Positions 56,030 through 64,000 of a stretch of 64,000 nucleotides of DNA are shown one piece after another (position 1 is the first letter of the stretch; the number at the start of each line of letters is the position of its first letter). The notes beneath the pieces were generated by a model. The model saw nothing but the letters and a program-made list of their open reading frames with translations. It was not told the origin of the DNA and did no database searches. The stretch is from Pseudomonadota bacterium (lineage in GTDB: Bacteria; Pseudomonadota; Gammaproteobacteria; Xanthomonadales; Xanthomonadaceae). The translations under genes and the position numbers were made by a program. The DNA lies in contig JAKACT010000004.1 of the NCBI GenBank assembly GCA_021821195.1, positions 310,001-374,000 on the forward strand, in the 5' to 3' direction.

Positions 56030-56181
56030 TGTCTTGGAGGGCGGGTATCGACCCAAAGCGGACGAAACCTTGCCACCTGCTCGATTGTTGGCAGGCGCGA
56101 CGCTTGCATCGGAGAGCTCAGTATGCGGTTCTTGAGAAGTGTTAAGTCCTGAATCGAAATAGGGCTCGAGTCTTCCGGCGG

Positions 56182-57585
56182 TCAACAAGCGCTGCTCTCG
56201 CCCGCGCATTGACGCGCTGGCCCGCCCTGCAGATCCAAGCATGCGTCCGGCGTCTCGTAGACCGGGGCGAATCCGCCGCCAGGGGTGCGGAAGTTGGTGG
56301 TCTGTCCCTGGTAGAGCCGGGCCGCAGTCCACTGCACCTCACCTTCGTACACGTATTGGCGGAGATCGAACTTTAGGGTCTGCGGCGCGTCTCCACCCGA
56401 CAAGGTTCGCTCGCCCGGAGTAACGAGCGCTTGGGCGACGTGGCCGCCGGCCACGACCTCCTTCCAGACACGCTGCGTGATCTTGTCGCCGCGATACGCG
56501 GCGCGGCTCCCGAATCCCCCGAACGGCTTGAAGAACAGGCGTTTTCGCTCGGCCCAGAGTCGTTCCTGATTGGAATGGTCGACGATCTCGGTGCGGGGAA
56601 TGCCCGCGAGCAACACCGATTGCGTGGCAGCGGGTACCCCGAGGCGCTGCAACTGCATCGGGTCCGACAGTAGCGCGAGGTTGCGCTTGTCGGCGTACAG
56701 CGCATGGGCGCGCGGGTGCGGCGTCACGACGGCCGCGTCCTGAAGGTACGCCTCGCGCAGCACGGCACTCGCGTCCGTATCGAAATAGAAATCGGTCAGG
56801 CGGTTGTAGACCAGGTCGATCGCCTGAGTGTCGCAGAACAACGCGCCGTCGCGGAGTCGCAGGTCCGCAGGCGCGGCGATCACCGCCGTGATCCCGTGCG
56901 CTTCAAGGAGTTGCTGGAACAGCAGGAATTCCGGATATAGGTACTGCGCTTCAGGCTGTTCGTCCACGATCGCGATCGTGCACAGTGGGCCTGTCCGGCC
57001 GCTCATCATCCATTCGCGTCTGAACATGTCGATGATGCGCGCTTCAAATGCCTCCGCTGTTGCGGCAGGCGGGAGTAGGCGTTGGATCGGCGGGCAACAC
57101 GCGCGCTGCGCCCGTGCAAGCAGCGCATTGAGCATGGCGCCGCCGGCGTTGGTATTGATCTCGATGAGCCCCATCGCCGATGCGGTCACATGGAAGTCGT
57201 AACCGAAAAACACGCCGCGTGCGCCGGGCGCATGGCGCGCGATGCTGGGTGCGCGGGACAGCACGGTGTCCCGATAGGCGGGGAGTGCCACAACCGATTC
57301 GATCGCGGCGACGAGTGCAGACATGCGTTCGCTCTGCGCCGATGACACGAATACCGGGCGGGCTGCCAGTGCGTAGGGGCAACGTTCTTCCAATAGCGCC
57401 CGCAGCCCGGGCTTGCCTATGCCGGAATCAAGCGCTTCGCGGACGGCATCGGCATCCAGACCGACACAAAAACACTCTGCATTTAGGCGCTCGCTTGCCG
57501 CTGAGGCCAGCAGTTCGGCGATTGCGCCAGATCGGGGAACCGATGCGGTCATATGCGTATCCGGAGTTGCGGGGAAACGGCCCAA
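56182..57585 (-). CDS. Putative ATP-grasp/glutathione-synthetase-like protein in ars context
   Basis: 467 aa; ADKRNLALLSD and RLFFKPFGGFGSRAAYRGDKITQRVWKEV...YVYEGEVQWTAARLYQGQTTNFRTPGGGFAPV resemble ATP-grasp elements; start possibly 57552. Confidence 0.55.
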   Translation of the reverse strand: MGRFPATPDTHMTASVPRSGAIAELLASAASERLNAECFCVGLDADAVREALDSGIGKPGLRALLEERCPYALAARPVFVSSAQSERMSALVAAIESVVALPAYRDTVLSRAPSIARHAPGARGVFFGYDFHVTASAMGLIEINTNAGGAMLNALLARAQRACCPPIQRLLPPAATAEAFEARIIDMFRREWMMSGRTGPLCTIAIVDEQPEAQYLYPEFLLFQQLLEAHGITAVIAAPADLRLRDGALFCDTQAIDLVYNRLTDFYFDTDASAVLREAYLQDAAVVTPHPRAHALYADKRNLALLSDPMQLQRLGVPAATQSVLLAGIPRTEIVDHSNQERLWAERKRLFFKPFGGFGSRAAYRGDKITQRVWKEVVAGGHVAQALVTPGERTLSGGDAPQTLKFDLRQYVYEGEVQWTAARLYQGQTTNFRTPGGGFAPVYETPDACLDLQGGPARQCAGESSAC

Positions 57586-57621
57586 GCCAAGGGCTTCGGC
57601 AAAGATGCATGAGAGGCCAGG

Positions 57622-58041
57622 TCAGGAGATTCGGTGTCCGCCCTGATCGATGACCACTGTCCCGTCCTCCTTGCTGAAGGGGCGACTGACGGGCGGAAGC
57701 AGGTCCAGCACGCCTTCGGACGGGCGACAGAGACGGATGCCCTTGATCGTCTCCACAAATGGGCGGTTGATGAGGATTGGCTCCGCCAGCATCGCATCCA
57801 GCAGTGCGCTGTCGCTGAGCATGGGGTCATCCAGCCCACGCTCCAAATAAGGCGTGCCTTTCTGACGAATCGCCTGGCGCACGGTCAAGCCGGCGCCGCT
57901 AATCAGTTCGACCAATCGCTCCCGTGAGGGCGGATGCTGGAGGTATTCGATGATTGTCGGTTCGACGCCGGCGTGGCGAATCATGGCCAAGGTGTTGCGG
58001 GAGGTGCTGCAGGCGGGGTTGTGATAGATCGTGGCGTCCAT
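57622..58041 (-). CDS. arsC: Arsenate reductase, glutaredoxin-type (ArsC/Spx fold)
   Basis: IYHNPACSTSRNTLAMIRHAGVEPTIIEYLQHPPSRERL. Confidence 0.93.
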   Translation of the reverse strand: MDATIYHNPACSTSRNTLAMIRHAGVEPTIIEYLQHPPSRERLVELISGAGLTVRQAIRQKGTPYLERGLDDPMLSDSALLDAMLAEPILINRPFVETIKGIRLCRPSEGVLDLLPPVSRPFSKEDGTVVIDQGGHRIS

Positions 58042-58049
58042 GACGTCTC

Positions 58050-58832
58050 TTAACGGGAGGCGCGCGATGCGCGAGGGTGTGCCGATGGCTCCAGCTTTGC
58101 CGGGGCAGAGGATGGCGAGGTGACCGCGCCCGCAGCCGCGGCCAATGCGCGTGCGGAAAGATCGCCCTTGCGTTCGCTGTATCGGCTGGTGAGATAGTCG
58201 CTGCGATCGCGCACCATCATGGTGAACTTGAACAATTCCTCCATGACATCCACCACGCGGTCGTAGAGCGGGGAAGGTTTCATTCGCCCGTCATCAGCAA
58301 ACTCTTGCCAGGCCTTCGGCACGGAGGATTGGTTCGGGATGGTCACCATGCGCATCCAGCGGCCCAGTACACGTAGCGCGTTGACCACGTTGAATGACTG
58401 CGAACCGCCGCACACCTGCATCACCGCAAGGGTACGGCCTTGAGTTGGGCGCACGCCTGCATCCTCCAGGGGCAGCCAGTCGATCTGGTTCTTGAACACG
58501 GCCGTGAAGGTGCCATGCCGTTCCGGGCTTACCCAGACCTGGCCCTCTGACCACAGCGACCACTCGCGCAGTTGCTGAACTTTGGGATGGGTGGCATCGA
58601 CACTGTCCAGGATGGGTAGGTCGTGCGGATCGAACACGCGGGTCTCCGCCCCGAAGTGGCGCAGGATTCGTTCCGCTTCCAGCGCGAGCTTGCGGCTGTA
58701 GGACTGAGGACGGAGTGAGCCGTACAGGATCAGGATGCGCGGAGCGTGGTCGGATCCGGTCAGTCCGAGCATCTGCAGGTCAGGAGTCACCATGGCTTCC
58801 GGGGACACATTGGGAAGACCGGAAATTGTCAT
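58050..58832 (-). CDS. arsH: ArsH NADPH-dependent FMN reductase/organoarsenical oxidase
   Basis: [43 protein letters not shown]...[28 protein letters not shown]. Confidence 0.95.
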   Translation of the reverse strand: MTISGLPNVSPEAMVTPDLQMLGLTGSDHAPRILILYGSLRPQSYSRKLALEAERILRHFGAETRVFDPHDLPILDSVDATHPKVQQLREWSLWSEGQVWVSPERHGTFTAVFKNQIDWLPLEDAGVRPTQGRTLAVMQVCGGSQSFNVVNALRVLGRWMRMVTIPNQSSVPKAWQEFADDGRMKPSPLYDRVVDVMEELFKFTMMVRDRSDYLTSRYSERKGDLSARALAAAAGAVTSPSSAPAKLEPSAHPRASRASR

Positions 58833-58873
58833 GTTCAGTTGCTACGGTATTTTTGTTCGATTATTCTAGATAA

Positions 58874-59239
58874 ATGGAAATCAAGAACGCAACCGCTGCA
58901 TTGGCTGCCCTCGGGCAAGCCACTCGACTTTCGGTCTTCCGCCTGCTGGTGGAGGCCGGGCCTGGAGGACGCATGGTGGGTGAAATCGCTGAAGCACTGG
59001 ACCTGCCGGGCGCGACGCTGTCGTTCCATCTGAAGGAACTGACCGCCGCAGCCTTGATTGAAGGGGAGCAACGGGGGCGCTTCATCTGTTACCGCGCCAA
59101 TTTCAACGCGATGAACGATCTCATCGAGTTCCTGACGCGCAACTGCTGCGGGGGCGACGCCTCCCGCTGCGCACCTGCAGTCAAAGGTTCGGTGACGAAG
59201 GCGCGGAAAGCGTCCGTCAAGAAAGAGGCTCGCCTGTGA
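58874..59239 (+). CDS. arsR: ArsR-family transcriptional repressor
   Basis: LAALGQATRLSVFRLLVEAGPGGRMVGEIAEALDLPGATLSFHLKELTAAAL; divergent from arsH. Confidence 0.93.
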   Translation: MEIKNATAALAALGQATRLSVFRLLVEAGPGGRMVGEIAEALDLPGATLSFHLKELTAAALIEGEQRGRFICYRANFNAMNDLIEFLTRNCCGGDASRCAPAVKGSVTKARKASVKKEARL

Positions 59240-60309
59240 GTCGGGTTGCCAGCCCGGCATCGCCGGTTTCACTGTCCAACCGCATGGGATTTTTCGAGCG
59301 GTACCTGACACTGTGGGTAGCCCTGTGCATCCTCGTGGGCACGGGGCTGGGGTATGTCTTCCCGGGCCTCTTTGCAACGCTGGCCACTGCGGAAATCGCG
59401 AAGGTCAACCTGCCGGTCGCGGTGCTGGTCTGGTTGATGATCATCCCCATGCTGCTGAAGATCGACTTCGGCGCCATGCGCCAGGTGACGCAGCATTGGC
59501 GGGGCATCGGCGTGACCGTATTCGTGAACTGGGCAGTCAAGCCGTTCTCGATGGCGCTGCTCGGCTGGTTCTTCATTCGCCACGTGTTTGCGCCCTACCT
59601 GCCGGTGGAGCAGCTGGATTCCTACATCGCCGGCCTGATCTTGCTGGCCGCGGCACCATGCACGGCCATGGTGTTCGTGTGGAGCAACCTGTGCGAGGGA
59701 GATCCGGAATTCACGCTGAGCCAGGTCGCGCTGAATGACCTGATCATGGTGGTGGCCTTCGCGCCCATCGTCGGCCTCTTGCTCGGGATCTCTTCGATCA
59801 CGGTGCCGTGGTCGACGCTGCTGCTGTCGGTGATGCTCTATATCGTCGTTCCGGTCATCCTCGCCGCAATCATCCGACGCGCCGTATTGCGCAAGAGTGG
59901 CGAGCAGGGGCTCGCCCGCCTGTTGCATCGACTCGGCCCGGCGTCGCTGTCGGCGCTCCTGCTGACGCTGGTGCTGCTATTCGGTTTCCAGGGACGGCAG
60001 ATCGTCGATAAGCCGCTCATTATCGCCATGCTTGCAGTGCCGATCGTGATCCAGGTGTATTTCAACTCCGGGTTGGCCTATTGGCTCAACCGGAAGCTGG
60101 GGGTTGCGCATTGCGTTGCAGGGCCCTCGGCGCTGATCGGCGCAAGCAACTTTTTCGAACTGTCTGTCGCGACAGCCATCGCCGTGTTCGGTGTGCACTC
60201 GGGCGCGGCGCTGGCCACCGTGGTCGGTGTGCTGGTCGAAGTGCCCGTCATGCTGTCGGTTGTCCGCATCGTCAATTCCACCAAGTACTGGTACAGCGCC
60301 CGTGCCTGA
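59236..60309 (+). CDS. ACR3-family arsenite efflux permease
   Basis: FERYLTLWVALCILVGTGLGYVFPGL...LAAAPCTAMVFVWSNLCEGDPEFTL; overlaps arsR. Confidence 0.95.
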   Translation: MSRVASPASPVSLSNRMGFFERYLTLWVALCILVGTGLGYVFPGLFATLATAEIAKVNLPVAVLVWLMIIPMLLKIDFGAMRQVTQHWRGIGVTVFVNWAVKPFSMALLGWFFIRHVFAPYLPVEQLDSYIAGLILLAAAPCTAMVFVWSNLCEGDPEFTLSQVALNDLIMVVAFAPIVGLLLGISSITVPWSTLLLSVMLYIVVPVILAAIIRRAVLRKSGEQGLARLLHRLGPASLSALLLTLVLLFGFQGRQIVDKPLIIAMLAVPIVIQVYFNSGLAYWLNRKLGVAHCVAGPSALIGASNFFELSVATAIAVFGVHSGAALATVVGVLVEVPVMLSVVRIVNSTKYWYSARA

Positions 60310-60337
60310 AACACGGCCCCACCCATGAGGTTTCGCC

Positions 60338-60853
60338 ATGAAGGACCAATACAACATCCTGTTCCTGTGCACGGGGAATTCCGCCCGCAGTCAGATGGCT
60401 GAGGCGCTGGCGAAATCTCTGGGGGGCACGCGCCTGCGCGCTTACAGTGCTGGAAGCCAGCCTGCCGGGGCGGTGCACCCTCAAGCGCTGCAGGTAATGC
60501 AGGACGCCGGGATCCCGACCGATGGCCTGCGAAGCAAGAGTTGGAACGAGTTCGCCGGAGCGGATGCCCCGGAGATGGATTTGATCATCACCGTGTGCGA
60601 CCGGGCTGCGGGCGAGACCTGTCCGGTTTGGCCGGGTCATCCGTTGACTGCACATTGGAATATCCCGGATCCGGTGGAGGTGACCGGATCGCCGGAACAA
60701 ATCCACAAGGCATTCGCACACGCGCTGCATGCCTTGCAGCAACGCATTTCCCTCCTCCTTGCGCTGAAGATGGAGGCCTTGGGCCGCCTCGCGGCAGAGA
60801 CGAAACTAAGGGCGCTAAGCGAGCGCCCGATCCAACCCCATCCTTCTCTCTAA
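60338..60853 (+). CDS. arsC: Low-MW phosphatase-type arsenate reductase
   Basis: [24 protein letters not shown]...[14 protein letters not shown]. Confidence 0.93.
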   Translation: MKDQYNILFLCTGNSARSQMAEALAKSLGGTRLRAYSAGSQPAGAVHPQALQVMQDAGIPTDGLRSKSWNEFAGADAPEMDLIITVCDRAAGETCPVWPGHPLTAHWNIPDPVEVTGSPEQIHKAFAHALHALQQRISLLLALKMEALGRLAAETKLRALSERPIQPHPSL

Positions 60854-60866
60854 ATCAGACAGACAA

Positions 60867-61874
60867 ATGAGCATTCGCATCGGTATCAACGGTTTCGGCC
60901 GCATGGGCCGCCTCACCCTGCGTGGGGCCTGGGGCAATCCCGACCTGCAGTTCGTGCAGATCAACGACCCGGCGGGCGATGCGGCCACGCTGGCGCACCT
61001 GCTGAACTTCGATTCCGTGCATGGCCGCTGGACGCACGAGGCAAGCACGGACGGCGATGCGCTGGTGATCGACGGCCAGCGCATCCCGGTGACCCGCAAC
61101 AAGGAGCTCGCCGCGACCGACTGGTCGGGCTGCGACGTGGTGCTCGAAGCCTCCGGAAAGTTCCGCAAGCCCGACGTCCTGCAGCCGTACCTGGACCAGG
61201 GCGTGAAGCGCGTGGTGGTGACCGCGCCGATCAAGTCGCCCGGCACCCTGGACGTCGTGATGGGGGTGAACCACCAGCGCTTCGATCCGGGCCAGCACCG
61301 CATCGTCTCGGCCGCCTCCTGCACCACCAACTGCCTGGCGCCGGTGGTGAAGGTCATCCATGAGGGGCTGGGTATCCGTCATGGCAGCATCACCACCATC
61401 CACAGCCTGACCAATACCCAGGTGATCGTGGATGCCCCGCACAAGGACCTGCGCCGGGCACGTTCCTGCGGCACCAGCCTCATCCCGACCTCCACCGGTT
61501 CGGCCACCGCGATCGCCGAGATCTTCCCGGAGCTCAAGGGCCGCCTGAACGGCCACGCGGTGCGCGTGCCGCTGACCAATGCCTCGCTGACCGACTGCGT
61601 GTTCGAGGTCGAGCGCGCGACCACCGTGGAGGAGGTGAATCGGCTGCTGCAGGTCGCCGCCGAAGGCGAACTCGCCGGCGTGCTGGGTTACGAAACGCGC
61701 CCGCTGGTGTCGATCGATTTCCTGCACGATCCGCGTTCGAGCATCGTCGATGCGCTGTCCACGCTGGTGGTCAACGGCACCCAGGTGAAGATCTACGCCT
61801 GGTACGACAACGAGTGGGGCTACGTGAACCGCACCGCTGAGCTCATGCAACTGGTCGGCAACGCGGACCGCTGA
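60867..61874 (+). CDS. Glyceraldehyde-3-phosphate dehydrogenase, arsenic-operon type
   Basis: [37 protein letters not shown]; paired with arsJ. Confidence 0.95.
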   Translation: MSIRIGINGFGRMGRLTLRGAWGNPDLQFVQINDPAGDAATLAHLLNFDSVHGRWTHEASTDGDALVIDGQRIPVTRNKELAATDWSGCDVVLEASGKFRKPDVLQPYLDQGVKRVVVTAPIKSPGTLDVVMGVNHQRFDPGQHRIVSAASCTTNCLAPVVKVIHEGLGIRHGSITTIHSLTNTQVIVDAPHKDLRRARSCGTSLIPTSTGSATAIAEIFPELKGRLNGHAVRVPLTNASLTDCVFEVERATTVEEVNRLLQVAAEGELAGVLGYETRPLVSIDFLHDPRSSIVDALSTLVVNGTQVKIYAWYDNEWGYVNRTAELMQLVGNADR

Positions 61875-61879
61875 TCGCC

Positions 61880-63130
61880 ATGTTTGCCCAGCTGACGCCT
61901 GCGGTCCGCCAGTACCTGCTGATCACCGGCAACTACTGGGCGTTCACCCTCACCGATGGCGCGCTGCGCATGCTGGTGGTGCTGCACTTCCACCAGCTCG
62001 GCTATACGCCGCTGCAGGTCGCGATGCTGTTCCTGTTCTATGAGGTGTTCGGGGTCATCACCAACCTGGTCGGTGGCTGGCTGGGCGCGCGGATCGGGCT
62101 CAACCGCACGATGAACATCGGCCTGGCGATGCAGGTGGTCGCGCTGTCGATGCTGCTGGCGCCGGCTGCGTGGCTGGCGGTGCCCTGGGTGATGGCGGCG
62201 CAGGCGCTGTCCGGGATCGCCAAGGACCTCAACAAGATGAGCGCCAAGAGCAGCATCAAGCTGCTGGTGCCGGGCGATGCGCAGGCGGCGCTGTTCCGCT
62301 GGGTGGCGCTGCTGACCGGCTCGAAGAACGCGCTCAAGGGCGTCGGCTTCTTCCTCGGCGGCGCGCTGCTGACGACGATCGGCTTCCGTCCGGCGGTGGC
62401 GGTGATGGCGGTGGCGCTGGCCATCGTCTGGCTGGCCAGCATCGTATTCCTGCGGACGGACCTGGGGCGGGCCAAGGTCAAGCCCAAGTTTCGCGAACTG
62501 ATGTCGAAGAGCCGCGCGATCAACGTGCTCTCCGCCGCGCGGCTGTTCCTGTTCGGTGCCCGCGATATCTGGTTCGTGGTAGCCCTGCCGGTATTCCTGT
62601 CCGAATCGCTGGGCTGGGATTTCTGGCGCGTGGGCGGCTTCCTGGCACTCTGGATCATCGGTTACGGCGCCGTGCAATCGATCGCCCCGCGCCTGATCGG
62701 CAAGCGCGGCGACGGCGTGCCGAACGCCGATCGCGCGCCTGCCTGGGCCGCAGCGCTTGCCGTGGTTCCATTGGCGATGTCGGTGCTGCTAGCGAACGGA
62801 CTGGCGTCGCCCGCGGTGGTGCTGGTGGTGGGGCTGGGCCTGTTCGGCGTGCTGTTCGCGATCAACTCGTCGCTGCACAGCTACATGATCGTCGCCCATG
62901 CCGCCGAGGATGGGGTGTCGCTGGACGTGGGCTTCTATTACATGGCCAATGCCATGGGGAGGCTGGTAGGCACCGTGTTGTCCGGCTGGATCTTCCAGAC
63001 CTGGGGCCTGGGCGCCTGCCTCGCGTGGTCTGCGGCATTCGTGCTGGTGGCGGCATTGCTGTCGCTGGGGCTGCCGCACTTGCCGGGCGCGGCGGCGCAT
63101 ATTTCGACAAAGGAGAACTCGGGTGACTGA
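61880..63130 (+). CDS. arsJ: ArsJ-type MFS organoarsenical efflux permease
   Basis: QYLLITGNYWAFTLTDGALRMLVVLHFHQLGYTPLQVAMLFLFYEVFGVITN, directly after gap. Confidence 0.93.
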   Translation: MFAQLTPAVRQYLLITGNYWAFTLTDGALRMLVVLHFHQLGYTPLQVAMLFLFYEVFGVITNLVGGWLGARIGLNRTMNIGLAMQVVALSMLLAPAAWLAVPWVMAAQALSGIAKDLNKMSAKSSIKLLVPGDAQAALFRWVALLTGSKNALKGVGFFLGGALLTTIGFRPAVAVMAVALAIVWLASIVFLRTDLGRAKVKPKFRELMSKSRAINVLSAARLFLFGARDIWFVVALPVFLSESLGWDFWRVGGFLALWIIGYGAVQSIAPRLIGKRGDGVPNADRAPAWAAALAVVPLAMSVLLANGLASPAVVLVVGLGLFGVLFAINSSLHSYMIVAHAAEDGVSLDVGFYYMANAMGRLVGTVLSGWIFQTWGLGACLAWSAAFVLVAALLSLGLPHLPGAAAHISTKENSGD

Positions 63131-63539
63131 CAAGCCGAAGATGACGTTCGAGGTTCGCGCACGGCGCATGGACGCCCATGGCAGCGAGGCTACCTGCAAG
63201 TCGGCGCAGCTGGTGTTGGATACCGATCTGGCGGGCAGGCGGGATGCGTTCAATCCGGCGGAGTTGCTGATGGCCGCATTGGCCGCCTGCATGATCAAGG
63301 GGATCGAACGAGTGACGCCGATCCTGCATTTCCGGCTGCAGGGCGTGGAGGTCCGCATCCATGGTGTCCGCCAGGATGTCCCACCGCGCATGGAAGAGAT
63401 CCGCTACGAAATACTGGTCGATACCGACGAGAGCGATTCGCGCTTGGAGCTGCTGCACGAGAATGTCCAGAAGTACGGAACCGTGTTCAACACGGTCTCG
63501 CCAGGGACCAAACTCCATGGCCAACTTCGACGGGCGTAG
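63123..63539 (+). CDS. OsmC family protein
   Basis: MTFEVRARRMDAHGSEATCKSAQLVLDTDLAGRRDAFNPAELLMAALAACMIKGIERV; overlaps arsJ end. Confidence 0.85.
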   Translation: MTDKPKMTFEVRARRMDAHGSEATCKSAQLVLDTDLAGRRDAFNPAELLMAALAACMIKGIERVTPILHFRLQGVEVRIHGVRQDVPPRMEEIRYEILVDTDESDSRLELLHENVQKYGTVFNTVSPGTKLHGQLRRA

Positions 63540-63573
63540 CTAGTCTCTGTAGCTGCGTCCGACAATCACCTAG

Positions 63574-64000
63574 TCAAGCATCCGTCTGCTCGGCAATCTC
63601 AAGGGCGTCGTCGACCTCGATGCCCAAGTACCGAACGGTGCTTTCCAGCTTCGTATGACCGAGAAGGAGCTGTATAGCTCGCAGGTTGCTCGTGCGACGG
63701 TTGATGAGTGAGACCTTAGTCCTGCGCATCGTGTGAGTTCCGTAAGAGCCTGCCTGAAGTCCGGCTTCTTGGACCCACCGGTGCACGATCCTGGCGTACT
63801 GTCTAGTCGACAGGTGCGGCGAGCCCGCCACCCGACTGGTGAAAAGGAAGTCAGAATGCTGGAGGTCAGCAAGCTCGATCCAGCCTTGCACGGCTTCTCG
63901 TGTCAGCTGGGTGATCTCGAACTGGACGGGCCTACTGGTCTTCTGCTGCATCACAATTGCTCGTGAAAGTATCTGCTCGCCGTGGGAGATGTCGGATACC
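63574..64000 (-). CDS. Tyrosine recombinase/integrase, 5' part beyond window
   Basis: Frame open to window edge (..SDISHGEQILSRAIVMQQKTSRPVQFEITQLTREAVQGWI...YGTHTMRRTKVSLINRRTSNLRAIQLLLGHTKLESTVRYLG). Confidence 0.92.
   Translation of the reverse strand, partial: VSDISHGEQILSRAIVMQQKTSRPVQFEITQLTREAVQGWIELADLQHSDFLFTSRVAGSPHLSTRQYARIVHRWVQEAGLQAGSYGTHTMRRTKVSLINRRTSNLRAIQLLLGHTKLESTVRYLGIEVDDALEIAEQTDA

Overview
The window looks like a high-GC gammaproteobacterial chromosome, most likely Xanthomonadaceae-like (inferred from gene content and the LexA-box sequence). It falls into two parts. (1) About 1-34.8 kb is mostly core genome: end of a nar operon (narI, parvulin-type PPIase, narK), modABC, ffh, rpsP-rimM-trmD-rplS, katA, mutS, a TonB receptor, lexA-recA-recX, alaS, csrA, then tRNA-Ser(GCU) and tRNA-Arg(ACG). 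(2) From the tRNA-Arg gene to the window end is accessory DNA. It starts with a ~16-kb same-strand, mostly overlapping gene array (35135-51431): SNF2/DUF3883-type helicase, PtuA-like ATPase, PtuB-like HNH nuclease, DUF1156-type adenine methylase, gamma-glutamylcyclotransferase-like protein, unknown protein, secreted tandem-repeat protein, membrane-anchored helical protein, DUF262/DUF1524 (GmrSD-like) protein, DUF499-type ATPase. I read this as a composite anti-phage locus with a Septu-like pair embedded in it, and it is the best candidate for an undescribed system. Downstream are an XRE regulator, an AlpA/Xis-like gene, a tyrosine integrase coupled to an HD-domain protein, two toxin-less Xre/MbcA-like genes, an arsenic island (ATP-grasp-like protein, arsC, arsH, arsR, ACR3, second arsC, gap, arsJ, OsmC-like) and a second integrase cut by the window edge. 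All family calls come from reading motifs; no database search was run.
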